DNA of 20,322 bases from Rhodobacteraceae bacterium UBA2553 (GCA_002340515.1 DDMF01000141.1:7875-28196), one strand, 5' to 3'; shown: positions 6,677 through 14,085, numbered from the stretch's first letter. The notes: a model not told the origin generated them from the letters alone. Numbers and translations are program-made.

Positions 6677-8287
6677 TTACTCCTTGCCGGTCGCGCGGCG
6701 GATGGCGGCGCGGAACAAATTGTCATCATAGTTGGGGCGGCGCGCGGCCACGTGCTGATCCGGGCGGATCAAGTAAACCGCAGACGTGGCATCCCCCAGA
6801 TAGCGCGCTTTCAGTGCACCGGATTTGTCGTCTTTCACAGATAGCGCAAGCCGTGTGACTTCGATGCCATCCTCTTCCACCATGTCGGGTGCATCAGCGT
6901 CGATGGTCAATAGGGTGAAATTACCCCCAAGTTTCGGCAGCAGATAGTCATCCCCCAAGGGAACATCAGGACAGGCAGATCCGGGCCGGGTGCGGGCCGG
7001 ACCGTCCAAAGCATCGGATGAGTTCAGAGGCGAACCATCATAGGTGCAGGGCACGGACAGGCGACCGGAGTTCACCAAGGGGCGCGCAAATTCGTGATGC
7101 TCTGACAGGTCAAGAACCGCGTCACGCAACAGGCGGCTCATCTCGGATTTTGGGGTGATGAAGTCGGTGGAGCGGGAAGAGTTCAGGATGTTTTCCTCAG
7201 CCCCATGCACGCGTTCGACGTTATAGCTGTCGAGCAGGCTGTCAGGCGCTTTGCCCTCCATCACCAGCTTCAGTTTCCAAGCAAGGTTGTCTGTGTCTTG
7301 CAGGCCGGAGTTTGCGCCCCGTGCGCCAAAGGGTGACACTTGGTGGGCGGCATCACCGGCAAACATCACGCGGCCATGGCGAAACGCTTCCATGCGGCGG
7401 CATTGGAAGGTATAGATCGAGACCCACTCCAGCTCGAACTGTACATCGTCACCCAACATCGCCTTGAGGCGCGGGATGACGTTCTCTGGCTTTTTCTCTT
7501 TTTCTTTGTCGATGTCCCAACCCAGTTGAAGGTCAATGCGCCACACGCCGTCGGGCTGTTTGTGCAACAGCGCGGATTGGCCTTTGTTAAAGGGCGGATC
7601 AAACCAGAACCAACGCTCGGTCGGGAAGTCAGCCTCCATGATCACATCTGCGATCAGGAAGTTGTCTTCAAACACGCGGCCCACAAAGTCGAGGCCAAGC
7701 ATTTTGCGGGTGGGGGACCCTGCGCCGTCGCAAGGGATCAGCCACTCGGCTTCGAGGTTATAAGACCCTTCTTGGGTGTCGATTTCCAGTGTGACGTGAT
7801 CGTCATGGGTGCCAATGGCCGTGACTTTATTGCCACCACGGATTTCAATTGGGGCGCCGGCGGCTTCCAGCTCGCGCACGCGATTCACCAGATATTCTTC
7901 GAAGTAGTATTGCTGAAGGTTGATGAATGCGGGGCGCTGGTGGCCTTCTTCGGGTAAGAGGTCGAATTTATACACCTCGCGGTCGTCAAAAAAGACCTTG
8001 CCGACGTCCCATTCCACGCCTTTATCGACCATCGGTTGGCCACATCCAAGGCGGTCGAGGATTTCCAGCGGGCGTTTGGCGAAGCAAATGGCGCGTGAGC
8101 CAAATGACACCTTGTCGTTGTCATCGACAATCACGACCTCGATGCCTTCTTGTGCTAGGTCGATGCCCATCGCGAGGCCAACGGGACCTGCGCCAATGAT
8201 CACCACTTTGTGGCGAACCGAAGCTCCTGCGTCTTGGTCGTTGCAGCGCTTATAGGGGTAGAGCGGGGTTTCGAAGATTTTGGTCAT
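6677..8287 (-). CDS. Class A FAD-dependent aromatic monooxygenase (MhpA/PheA type)
   Basis: A 536-residue flavoprotein of the p-hydroxybenzoate hydroxylase fold. It has the dinucleotide motif VVIIGAGPVG (G32-G37), the DG motif at D187-G188 (LIPCDGAGSPTRK) and the GD motif at G311-D312 (RVMFAGDAAHQVSPFGARGAN). The C-terminal thioredoxin-like domain ends with YLIRPDQHVAARRP, as in MhpA/PheA/TfdB relatives. Such enzymes use NAD(P)H and O2 to hydroxylate a phenolic ring. A very strong Shine-Dalgarno (GGAGGAGG) precedes the ATG by five bases. It sits between an MBL-fold gene and DUF2783, near the homogentisate operon. A substrate such as hydroxyphenylacetate, giving homogentisate, would make sense but is inference; MhpA-like hydroxyphenylpropionate hydroxylation is the main alternative. 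Confidence 0.88.
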   Translation of the reverse strand: MTKIFETPLYPYKRCNDQDAGASVRHKVVIIGAGPVGLAMGIDLAQEGIEVVIVDDNDKVSFGSRAICFAKRPLEILDRLGCGQPMVDKGVEWDVGKVFFDDREVYKFDLLPEEGHQRPAFINLQQYYFEEYLVNRVRELEAAGAPIEIRGGNKVTAIGTHDDHVTLEIDTQEGSYNLEAEWLIPCDGAGSPTRKMLGLDFVGRVFEDNFLIADVIMEADFPTERWFWFDPPFNKGQSALLHKQPDGVWRIDLQLGWDIDKEKEKKPENVIPRLKAMLGDDVQFELEWVSIYTFQCRRMEAFRHGRVMFAGDAAHQVSPFGARGANSGLQDTDNLAWKLKLVMEGKAPDSLLDSYNVERVHGAEENILNSSRSTDFITPKSEMSRLLRDAVLDLSEHHEFARPLVNSGRLSVPCTYDGSPLNSSDALDGPARTRPGSACPDVPLGDDYLLPKLGGNFTLLTIDADAPDMVEEDGIEVTRLALSVKDDKSGALKARYLGDATSAVYLIRPDQHVAARRPNYDDNLFRAAIRRATGKE

Positions 8288-8329
8288 TTGGTCCTCCTCC
8301 GACGGGCGGTGTGGCGCGGTTTGGCGGTG

Positions 8330-8354
8330 CCAGCGCCCAAGGGTCGGGCGCTGG
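8330..8354. repeat. Perfect 9-bp hairpin in the MBL / monooxygenase gap
   Basis: CCAGCGCCC (8330-8338) pairs with GGGCGCTGG (8346-8354) around a seven-base loop. It lies in the 136-base gap between the MBL-fold gene and the FAD monooxygenase. On the minus-strand message it has no T-run, so it is unlikely to be a simple terminator. It could stabilise or process the message between the two cistrons. Confidence 0.5.
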
Positions 8355-8371
8355 TGTTTGGTGTGATGTCA

Positions 8372-8409
8372 GATGCCTCCGGCGGGGATATTTCCAGAAA
8401 GAGGAAAAG
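8372..8409. repeat. Possible Rhodobacterales interspersed intergenic element
   Basis: The stretch begins GATGCCTCCGGCGGGGATAT and runs into a purine-rich GAAAGAGGAAAAG tail. I recall similar CCTCCGGCGGGgATATTT strings in intergenic regions of many Rhodobacteraceae, often just beyond gene ends; this is memory, not a search. It lies just downstream of the MBL-fold stop codon on that gene's strand. A second CCGGCGG follows at 8411-8417. Confidence 0.35.
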
Positions 8410-8423
8410 GCCGGCGGTCTGAC

Positions 8424-9374
8424 TTAGCCCTGCAAAGCCTCCCACATTTCAATGTCGCGCTGGGCGGTCCAGATGCGGGGGGTGTCGATGCCGCGGGCCT
8501 CGTCAAAGGCGCGGGCAACGTTGAAGGGCAGGCAGTGTTCATAGATGGCGTAGTCGCCGAATTTTGGATCGCATTCTGCGCGCACGGCGTCCCAGGCTTC
8601 TTTCAGGGTGCCATTGCGGGCGGCCACGCGGGCGGCGGGGCGATAGGTGCTTTCGACGAAATCACGGGTGTTTTCAATCGCGGCATTGACCATCTGTTTG
8701 CCGACAAGTGCATCGCCACGACCGGGCGCAATGGCGTCCACGTCGAAGGAGGCGATGTTGTCGAGGGTTTCGCCCCAATCGCTGAAATGCCCATCGCCGC
8801 AATAGCAAGCCGAGTGGTATTCAACGATGTCGCCGGTGAACATCACGTTTTCATCCGGCACATGGATCACGATATCGCCTGCCGTATGGGCGCGGCCAAG
8901 GTGCATCAGGTCGATGCGACGATTACCGAGATAGACCGTCATGTCCTCTGAGAATGTGGTGGTGGGATAGGTCAGGCCGGGGATGCTTTCATGACCTTCA
9001 AAGAGGCGCGGAAAGCGTTGAAACTCGCTGTCCCAATCTTCTTGGCCGCGTTCTACAACCATCGCGCGGGCGGCGTCGCCCATAATGATCTGATCAGCTC
9101 CAAAGGCGGAGGCACCAAGCACGCGCACCGCGTGATAGTGGGTCAGCACCACATGGCTGATCGGCTTGTCGGTCACGGAGCGCACGCATTCAATCACTTT
9201 GTTCGCCAGACGCGGCGTGGCTTGGGCCTCGACAATCATCACGCTGTCGTCGCCAATAATCACACCCGAATTCGGGTCGCCCTCGGCGGTGAAGGCATAG
9301 ATGTCTTTGCCCACTTCGCTAAAAGTGATTTTCTTTTCTGTCATGTCCCCTTGGGATGCAAAAGCTTTTGCCAT
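8424..9374 (-). CDS. MBL-fold protein with incomplete metal site
   Basis: A 316-residue metallo-beta-lactamase-fold protein related to SoxH/quinoprotein-relay-like hydrolases. The fold landmarks are present, but the metal motif is degenerate. The HxHxDH motif reads H79-Y-H81-A-V83-R84, so the Asp and third His are replaced by Val and Arg. H163 (GRAHTAGD) and D182 (MFTGDIVEY) are kept. The usual C-terminal His (PGHG) is R219 (IAPGRGDAL). The first zinc site (H79, H81, H163) could remain, while the second has lost most ligands. A Cys pair, ACYCGDGHFSDW at 189-200, lies near the site. The start at 9374 has AAGGAA upstream; M11 is a possible alternative. It is the first gene of the group with the FAD monooxygenase and DUF2783, so a role on the product of that enzyme is plausible but unproven. 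Confidence 0.85.
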   Translation of the reverse strand: MAKAFASQGDMTEKKITFSEVGKDIYAFTAEGDPNSGVIIGDDSVMIVEAQATPRLANKVIECVRSVTDKPISHVVLTHYHAVRVLGASAFGADQIIMGDAARAMVVERGQEDWDSEFQRFPRLFEGHESIPGLTYPTTTFSEDMTVYLGNRRIDLMHLGRAHTAGDIVIHVPDENVMFTGDIVEYHSACYCGDGHFSDWGETLDNIASFDVDAIAPGRGDALVGKQMVNAAIENTRDFVESTYRPAARVAARNGTLKEAWDAVRAECDPKFGDYAIYEHCLPFNVARAFDEARGIDTPRIWTAQRDIEMWEALQG

Positions 9375-9437
9375 GGTTGGGTATTCCTTATGTTTTCGGG
9401 CCTAGACGTGGCCAGAATAGCGTGATTCTGTGTCCAC

Positions 9438-10001
9438 ATGTTTGATCGACGTCATTTGCCCTATTGGGCCGTGTTTTTCGTATTCTCCGCCACATTGGTC
9501 ATTTTGATCCTGATGGGGCGCAATCTCTATTGCCCCTGTGGCGAGGTGAAGCTGTGGTATTCTGGGGATGACAGCGGGCAGGGCTCGCAGCATCTTTTGG
9601 ATTGGTATGCACCCAGCCATTTGATCCATGGGTTCTTGTTTTATGGGCTGACCTTTCTGGTCATGCGCCGCATTTCCATGGGTTGGCGGTTGTTGGTCGC
9701 CACGCTGATTGAAGGCGCGTGGGAGGTGGCTGAAAACACCGAAGCGGTGATCAACCGGTATCGTGAATTCACCGTGTCGGGTGAATATTACGGCGATGCT
9801 GTGATCAATTCGACCGCGGATCTCTTGGCGATGTTCCTTGGCTTTTGGCTGGCATTGCGCTTGCCGATCTGGGCCTCGGTTGCCATTGTCGTTGGGTTTG
9901 AGGTGTTGACCACATTCCTTATTCGCGACGGGCTGGCGCTGAACATCATCATGCTGATTTGGCCCAGCGAGTCCGTTCTCGCGTGGCAATCGGCAGGGTG
10001 A
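9438..10001 (+). CDS. DUF2585 (UPF0314) membrane protein
   Basis: A 187-residue integral membrane protein matching the DUF2585 pattern common in Alphaproteobacteria. It has GRNLYCPCGEVKLWYSG, then SQHLLDWYAPSHLIHGFLFYG, IEGAWEVAENTEAVINRYRE, EYYGDAVINSTADLLAMFLGF and IRDGLALNIIMLIWP. About four to five hydrophobic segments are visible, at roughly residues 7-26, 61-77, 82-95, 126-165 and 172-180. The ATG at 9438 is the first start after an in-frame TGA and has no clear Shine-Dalgarno. No function is known. It is the only plus-strand gene inside the minus-strand aromatic cluster, splitting it in two, and it converges on fahA with a 20-base gap. That insertion suggests it is a neighbour rather than a pathway member. 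Confidence 0.9.
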   Translation: MFDRRHLPYWAVFFVFSATLVILILMGRNLYCPCGEVKLWYSGDDSGQGSQHLLDWYAPSHLIHGFLFYGLTFLVMRRISMGWRLLVATLIEGAWEVAENTEAVINRYREFTVSGEYYGDAVINSTADLLAMFLGFWLALRLPIWASVAIVVGFEVLTTFLIRDGLALNIIMLIWPSESVLAWQSAG

Positions 10002-10003
10002 GG

Positions 10004-10020
10004 GGAACAGCGCCAGTTCC
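10004..10020 (+). terminator. Weak terminator-like hairpin after the DUF2585 gene
   Basis: GGAAC (10004-10008) and GTTCC (10016-10020) form a 5-bp stem with a seven-base loop, followed by ATTATTTT. It lies in the 20-base convergent gap before the fahA stop codon. The stem is short, so this is a candidate only. Confidence 0.35.
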
Positions 10021-10021
10021 A

Positions 10022-11281
10022 TTATTTTGGCCAGTTCACAGCGGGTAGGATGGTGCCCACGCAATCGCCAAAGCCGATTTGGAAGCCGTCGCCTTTGGCC
10101 GCCCCGCGTAAGGTGAGCGTGTCGCCGTCCTCGATAAAGGTGCGAGTCTCGCCGGTGTCCAATGTGAAGGGTTCGCGCCCGGCCCAGCTCATTTCCATTA
10201 GCGAGCCGTATTCGGTCTTTGTCGGACCCGAGATTGTACCGGACCCCAGAAGATCGCCAACATTCATTGCGCAACCGCCAATGGCGTGGTGACACAGTTG
10301 CTCAGCGGCCGAGTAATACATGCGGGTGTAGTTGGTTTCGCCAACGACGCTCGCCTTGTCAGCGCCTTCGGGTTGCATCAGAACCTGAAGGTCGATGTCA
10401 TAAAGACCGTCTTTTGATCCACTGAGGTAGGGCAGAAGCTCTTTTTCACGCTTTGGCGTTGGCGCGCGGAATGCTTCCAACGCGCTCGCGGTCACGATCC
10501 AAGGGCTGATCGAGGTGCCGAAGGCTTTGCCCTGAAACGGGCCAAGCGGTTGGTATTCCCAGCCCTGAATGTCGCGCGCGGACCAGTCGTTCAGCAGCAC
10601 ATAGCCAAAGATCATATCATCCGCTTCGTCCACCGTGATAGGCTGACCAAAGGCGGACGGTTTGCCGACGATGGCGCCCATTTCCAATTCGATATCCAGA
10701 CGGGCCGAGGGGCCAAAGCTGGGCATTTCTGCGTCGGGCGCTTTACGCTGACCGTTGGGGCGGTGGATGTCGGTGCCCGACACCACAACCGAGCTTGCGC
10801 GACCATTGTAACCGATTGGAATATGCAGCCAGTTGGCGGGCAGATCGGGCGAGCCGCGCAGGATTGCACCCATGTTTGCGGCGTGCTGACGCCCGGCGTA
10901 GAAGTCGGTGTATTCAGACACGAGGAACGGCATATGCAGGTCTGCGCCCGCTTGGGCCACCAAAAGGGGTTCAACGGCGGCGCGCTCGGTTGAGCCTTCT
11001 GCCAGCAATTGCTCCAAACGCGACCGCAGCGCGACCCAGGCGTCAGATCCCAGTTCCATCAGTTCATTCCAGAACGGCACGTCAAAGACCGGATCATCGC
11101 TGATTTCAATCAGACCCAGCTCTTCGGCGGCGGCCACATCAAGGATCATATCCCCAATGGCAACGCCACAGCGGGGTTCATCGTCCCCAACTGAAAACAC
11201 GCCGTAGGGCAGGTTGTTCAGCGGGAAGGGAGTGTCGGGCGAGTTCGCGCTCTCGACCCAGGATTTCTTTAGTTGCGACAT
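10022..11281 (-). CDS. fahA: Fumarylacetoacetase
   Basis: A 419-residue fumarylacetoacetate hydrolase, the last step of homogentisate breakdown, giving fumarate and acetoacetate. The metal and catalytic residues are visible and their numbering almost matches the mammalian enzyme: D126 and H133 in SEYTDFYAGRQHAANMG, E198 and E200 in LDIELEMGAIVG, and D231 in LLNDWSARDIQGWEY, with Q238 and K251. The N-terminal SH3-like domain with FPLNNLPYGVF is also typical. The ATG at 11281 has GAGG about eight bases upstream. It follows maiA by 43 bases and ends the VOC-hmgA-maiA-fahA run. No terminator is seen after its stop on its own strand, so read-through toward the MBL-FAD group is possible but would cross the opposing DUF2585 gene. 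Confidence 0.96.
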   Translation of the reverse strand: MSQLKKSWVESANSPDTPFPLNNLPYGVFSVGDDEPRCGVAIGDMILDVAAAEELGLIEISDDPVFDVPFWNELMELGSDAWVALRSRLEQLLAEGSTERAAVEPLLVAQAGADLHMPFLVSEYTDFYAGRQHAANMGAILRGSPDLPANWLHIPIGYNGRASSVVVSGTDIHRPNGQRKAPDAEMPSFGPSARLDIELEMGAIVGKPSAFGQPITVDEADDMIFGYVLLNDWSARDIQGWEYQPLGPFQGKAFGTSISPWIVTASALEAFRAPTPKREKELLPYLSGSKDGLYDIDLQVLMQPEGADKASVVGETNYTRMYYSAAEQLCHHAIGGCAMNVGDLLGSGTISGPTKTEYGSLMEMSWAGREPFTLDTGETRTFIEDGDTLTLRGAAKGDGFQIGFGDCVGTILPAVNWPK

Positions 11282-11324
11282 ATATGTGTCCTCACTTCAC
11301 CCTTTTGGGGCGTCTACTGAACCC

Positions 11325-11963
11325 TTATTGGGCGTCAAATTGAACCTCGGGGGCTGCGTTGGCAAAGGCCGGCAACGCGAGGCAGGTTTGTTCGATTTCG
11401 GTCAGGCGTGGGTAGGGCGTCAGATCCAGACCCCAGCGCCGTGCGTTGTAGTATTGCGCCACCAGGCAGATGTCCGCCAGTGACGGTGTGTCGCCAAAGG
11501 CGAATTTTGTGTTGTGCCGCACCATTTGCTCCAGCGCTTCAAAGCCAACGGTCATCCAGTGACACATCCACGCCTGTTTATCCTCAGGCGTGGCGCCAAA
11601 TGTCGCCCCCAGATGGACCGCAACACGCAAGTTGTTCACCGGGTGGATGTCCATCGCAACCACATGGGCCGCAGCCAGCACTTGCGCGCGCAACACTGGA
11701 TCTTTGGGCAGAAGTGCTGGATCAGGGTGCAGTGCCTCAAGGTAGTCAATGATCGCCAGAGATTGCGCCAGAACCGTCCCATCCGCCAGCTCCAAGGAAG
11801 GCACCAGATGGGTTGGGTTTTTGGCGACATACTCCGCCGAATGCTGCTCTCCGCCATCTTTGACAAGGTGGATCGAGGCCTGTTCAACCTCAATCCCCTT
11901 TAAGTTCAGCGCAATGCGAACCCGGTAGGCGGCGGTGGAGCGCCAATAGGTATAAAGCTTCAT
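11325..11963 (-). CDS. maiA: Maleylacetoacetate isomerase (zeta-class GST)
   Basis: A 212-residue glutathione-dependent isomerase that turns maleylacetoacetate into fumarylacetoacetate. The N-terminal thioredoxin-like domain has the active-site signature YWRSTAAYRVRIALNLKG and the cis-proline glutathione site HLVPSLEL, then QSLAIIDYLE. The C-terminal helical domain carries AMDIHPVNNLRV and GDTPSLADICLVAQYYNARRWG, both typical of MaiA. The Cys of the eukaryotic SSCxWRVRIAL motif is Ala here, as in many bacterial enzymes. A GTG at 11966 immediately precedes the ATG at 11963; I choose the ATG, which has GGGG at a normal seven-base spacing. Twelve bases separate it from hmgA upstream, and fahA follows, so the three pathway steps are encoded in chemical order. 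Confidence 0.95.
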   Translation of the reverse strand: MKLYTYWRSTAAYRVRIALNLKGIEVEQASIHLVKDGGEQHSAEYVAKNPTHLVPSLELADGTVLAQSLAIIDYLEALHPDPALLPKDPVLRAQVLAAAHVVAMDIHPVNNLRVAVHLGATFGATPEDKQAWMCHWMTVGFEALEQMVRHNTKFAFGDTPSLADICLVAQYYNARRWGLDLTPYPRLTEIEQTCLALPAFANAAPEVQFDAQ

Positions 11964-11975
11964 CACTTTTCCCCT

Positions 11976-13325
11976 CTATTTCTTCCCCGGCGTCCCGTCG
12001 AATTTCTTCTCAATGTCATCCCAGCAATCGATATAGGTGTCCTGAAGCGGGGCCTCTTTTGCCGCAAATTCTGTCAGGTGCTGCGGGAACCGGGTTTCGA
12101 TCATAAAGCTCATTGTGTTGTCGAGCTTTTGAGGTTCCAGATCAGAGGTCGACGCCTTTTCAAACGCATCTTTATCCGGGCCGTGTGGCAGCATCATATT
12201 GTGCAACGACAGACCACCGGGGACAAAGCCCTGCGGTTTGGCATCATATTCGCCGTAAATATTGCCCATCAGCTCGGACATGATGTTCTTGTGATACCAT
12301 GGCGGGCGGAAGGTGTCCTCCATCACCATCCAGCGTTCGCGGAAGAGGACAAAGTCGATGTTCGCGGTTCCGGGTACGCCAGACGGCGCAGTTAAAACGG
12401 TAAAGATCGAGGGGTCGGGGTGATCAAACAGGATTGCGCCAACCGGGCAGTAATTGCGCAGGTCGTATTTATAAGGTGCGTAATTGCCGTGCCATGCGAC
12501 CACATCCAGCGGCGATTGCCCGGTCTCGGTTTTATGGAACTGCCCACACCATTTGATGGTGATGGTTGAGGGCACTTCGCGATCTTCAAAGGCCGCAACG
12601 GGCGCTTTGAAATCACGTGGGTTGGCCAAACAGTTTGCGCCGATGGGGCCACGGCCCGGCAGTTCAAACTTCTGCCCATAGTTTTCACAGACAAAACCGC
12701 GCGCGGCCTCGCCAATCAGCTCTACCCGATAGACCAGCCCACGCGGGATGACGCCGATTTCTTTTGGCTCAAGGTCAATGATGCCAAGCTCGGTGTAAAA
12801 TCGCAGGCGACCTTCTTGTGGGATCACCAACAGCTCGCTGTCGGCGGAGAAGAAGTAATCATCCACCATGGATTCGGTGACCAGATAGACATGGGTGGCC
12901 ATGCCGACCTGCGTGTTCACGTCACCCGCCGTGGTCACAGTACGCATGCCTGTGATCCAGTTTAGGCCCTTTTGCGTCTCAATCGGATCCCAACGGTATT
13001 GCCCAAGCGAGACGACATCAGGGTCCACACAAGGCGCTGATTTCCAATAGGGCATGTCGATTTTGGTGTAGCGGGCCGAATGTTTTACCGAAGGGCGGAT
13101 GCGGTAACACCATGTGCGTTCGGGCGGATTTGCGGTGAAAGCGGTGCCGGACAGTTGTTCACCGTAAAGGCCATAATTACAGCGCTGAGGGCTGTTTTGG
13201 CCTTGTGGCAATGCGCCATCCAGTGCTTCGGTTTCAAAGTCATTGGCCCAGCCGGGCATATAGCCCGGCGCCAAGCCGTTAGAACGCAGATCAGTTGTGA
13301 TCTTGCGGGTCGTTTGGGTGTTCAT
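11976..13325 (-). CDS. hmgA: Homogentisate 1,2-dioxygenase
   Basis: A 449-residue cupin-fold iron(II) dioxygenase that opens homogentisate to maleylacetoacetate. The iron ligands are visible: H345 in WYHKNIMSE, E351 in the same segment, and H381 in SLHNMMLPHGPD. The catalytic-base histidine is H279 in VAWHGNYAPYKY. The N-terminus has the family block PGWANDFETEALDGALPQGQNSPQ and GLYGEQLSGTAF. Length matches characterised enzymes. I choose the ATG at 13325 because MNTQTTRK is a normal beginning, GGGGA sits eight bases upstream, and the longer frame to 13382 would overlap the VOC gene. The gap to the VOC stop is 23 bases and to maiA 12 bases, which argues for a single message. Confidence 0.97.
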   Translation of the reverse strand: MNTQTTRKITTDLRSNGLAPGYMPGWANDFETEALDGALPQGQNSPQRCNYGLYGEQLSGTAFTANPPERTWCYRIRPSVKHSARYTKIDMPYWKSAPCVDPDVVSLGQYRWDPIETQKGLNWITGMRTVTTAGDVNTQVGMATHVYLVTESMVDDYFFSADSELLVIPQEGRLRFYTELGIIDLEPKEIGVIPRGLVYRVELIGEAARGFVCENYGQKFELPGRGPIGANCLANPRDFKAPVAAFEDREVPSTITIKWCGQFHKTETGQSPLDVVAWHGNYAPYKYDLRNYCPVGAILFDHPDPSIFTVLTAPSGVPGTANIDFVLFRERWMVMEDTFRPPWYHKNIMSELMGNIYGEYDAKPQGFVPGGLSLHNMMLPHGPDKDAFEKASTSDLEPQKLDNTMSFMIETRFPQHLTEFAAKEAPLQDTYIDCWDDIEKKFDGTPGKK

Positions 13326-13348
13326 CGCGCGTTTCCCCAGATTTAAGT

Positions 13349-13891
13349 TTAGCTTTTGTTCAGTTCTTTGGCGTGCAGCCAATCGGCATGTTTCGGAGCC
13401 CGCTTGGTTTCAGACCATTCCTGCAGCATGTCCCACTTTACAGCATCCATACGTTTCAGCATGGCCTCTTCTTCGGGATCAGGACAGGCCAGTTCAACAC
13501 GGTGACCGTTTGGGTCAAAGAAATAGATCGAATGAAAGAGCGAGTGGTCTGTGACGCCAAGAACCTCAACCCCCTTGGCCTCAAGATGCTCTTTGAATTC
13601 GATCAACGTGTCACGATCTTTGACCTTAAAGGCAATATGCTGCACCCAGATCGGCGTGTTCGGATCGCGGCCCATTTCCGGCTTGGTGGGCAGTTCAAAG
13701 AACGCCAGCACATTGCCATTCCCGGCATCCATGAAGATGTGCATATAAGGATCAGGTTCGTGCGTGGATGGGACTTTGTCTTCGGCGATGGCCAAGACGA
13801 AATCCATATTCAACATCTCGTTATACCACTCAACGGTTTCCTTGGCATCTTTACAGCGATAGGCGACGTGGTGGATCTGTTCGATTTTCAT
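13349..13891 (-). CDS. VOC-family (glyoxalase I-like) metalloprotein, first gene of the homogentisate operon
   Basis: A 180-residue protein with two vicinal-oxygen-chelate modules. Likely metal ligands are H8 (IHHVAYRC), E66 (LAFFELP), H85 (IWVQHIAFKV) and E133 (GHRVELACPD). That four-ligand pattern resembles glyoxalase I more than the two-His-one-Glu extradiol dioxygenases. HSIYFFDPNGHRVELA is a classic VOC ending, followed by a helical tail of about 40 residues. It is half the length of 4-hydroxyphenylpyruvate dioxygenase, so it is not HppD. GAGGA lies about eight bases before the ATG at 13891. As the promoter-proximal gene before hmgA it probably serves the pathway, perhaps as an isomerase, a dioxygenase on a related substrate, or a detoxifier of a reactive intermediate. 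Its activity is unknown. Confidence 0.82.
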   Translation of the reverse strand: MKIEQIHHVAYRCKDAKETVEWYNEMLNMDFVLAIAEDKVPSTHEPDPYMHIFMDAGNGNVLAFFELPTKPEMGRDPNTPIWVQHIAFKVKDRDTLIEFKEHLEAKGVEVLGVTDHSLFHSIYFFDPNGHRVELACPDPEEEAMLKRMDAVKWDMLQEWSETKRAPKHADWLHAKELNKS

Positions 13892-14003
13892 TTGGATATT
13901 CCTCTTGCAGCTTCACAAGCCCGTTCAGGCTGTCATGGGTGTCAGCCGGTGACCAATGGTACGGACCAAATATGGGCCTCCGGGTAAATCATTTCGCTGT
14001 TAA

Positions 14004-14033
14004 TTAATATCGTTGCACATGCAACGAAGTCAA
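14004..14033 (-). promoter_or_regulatory. Homogentisate-operon promoter with operator filling the spacer
   Basis: On the minus strand, TTGACT (14033-14028) matches five of six -35 bases and TATTAA (14009-14004) is a plausible -10. The 18 bases between them (14027-14010) are an inverted repeat: arms TCGTTGCA and TGCAACGA (plus-strand reading) around a two-base centre. A dimeric repressor bound there would block RNA polymerase directly. Transcription would start near 13997, about 105 bases before the VOC ATG. MarR- or GntR-type repressors are the likeliest binders, but no regulator gene is adjacent. Confidence 0.7.
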
Positions 14034-14085
14034 GAAAAACTGCCCGCATCGTCAGCTTTGTGATTTTTCCCGACAATTTGAGGGG

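Noticed and set aside
9402..10295. Minus-strand frame of 297 codons opposite the DUF2585 gene
   Set aside because: The plus strand encodes a clear DUF2585 protein with all family blocks, while this translation is His/Arg/Gln-rich and overlaps the fahA 3' end.
13349..13891. Calling the VOC gene 4-hydroxyphenylpyruvate dioxygenase because it precedes hmgA
   Set aside because: HppD is about 350 residues and carries its iron site in a C-terminal VOC domain; this protein is 180 residues with a glyoxalase I-like ligand pattern.
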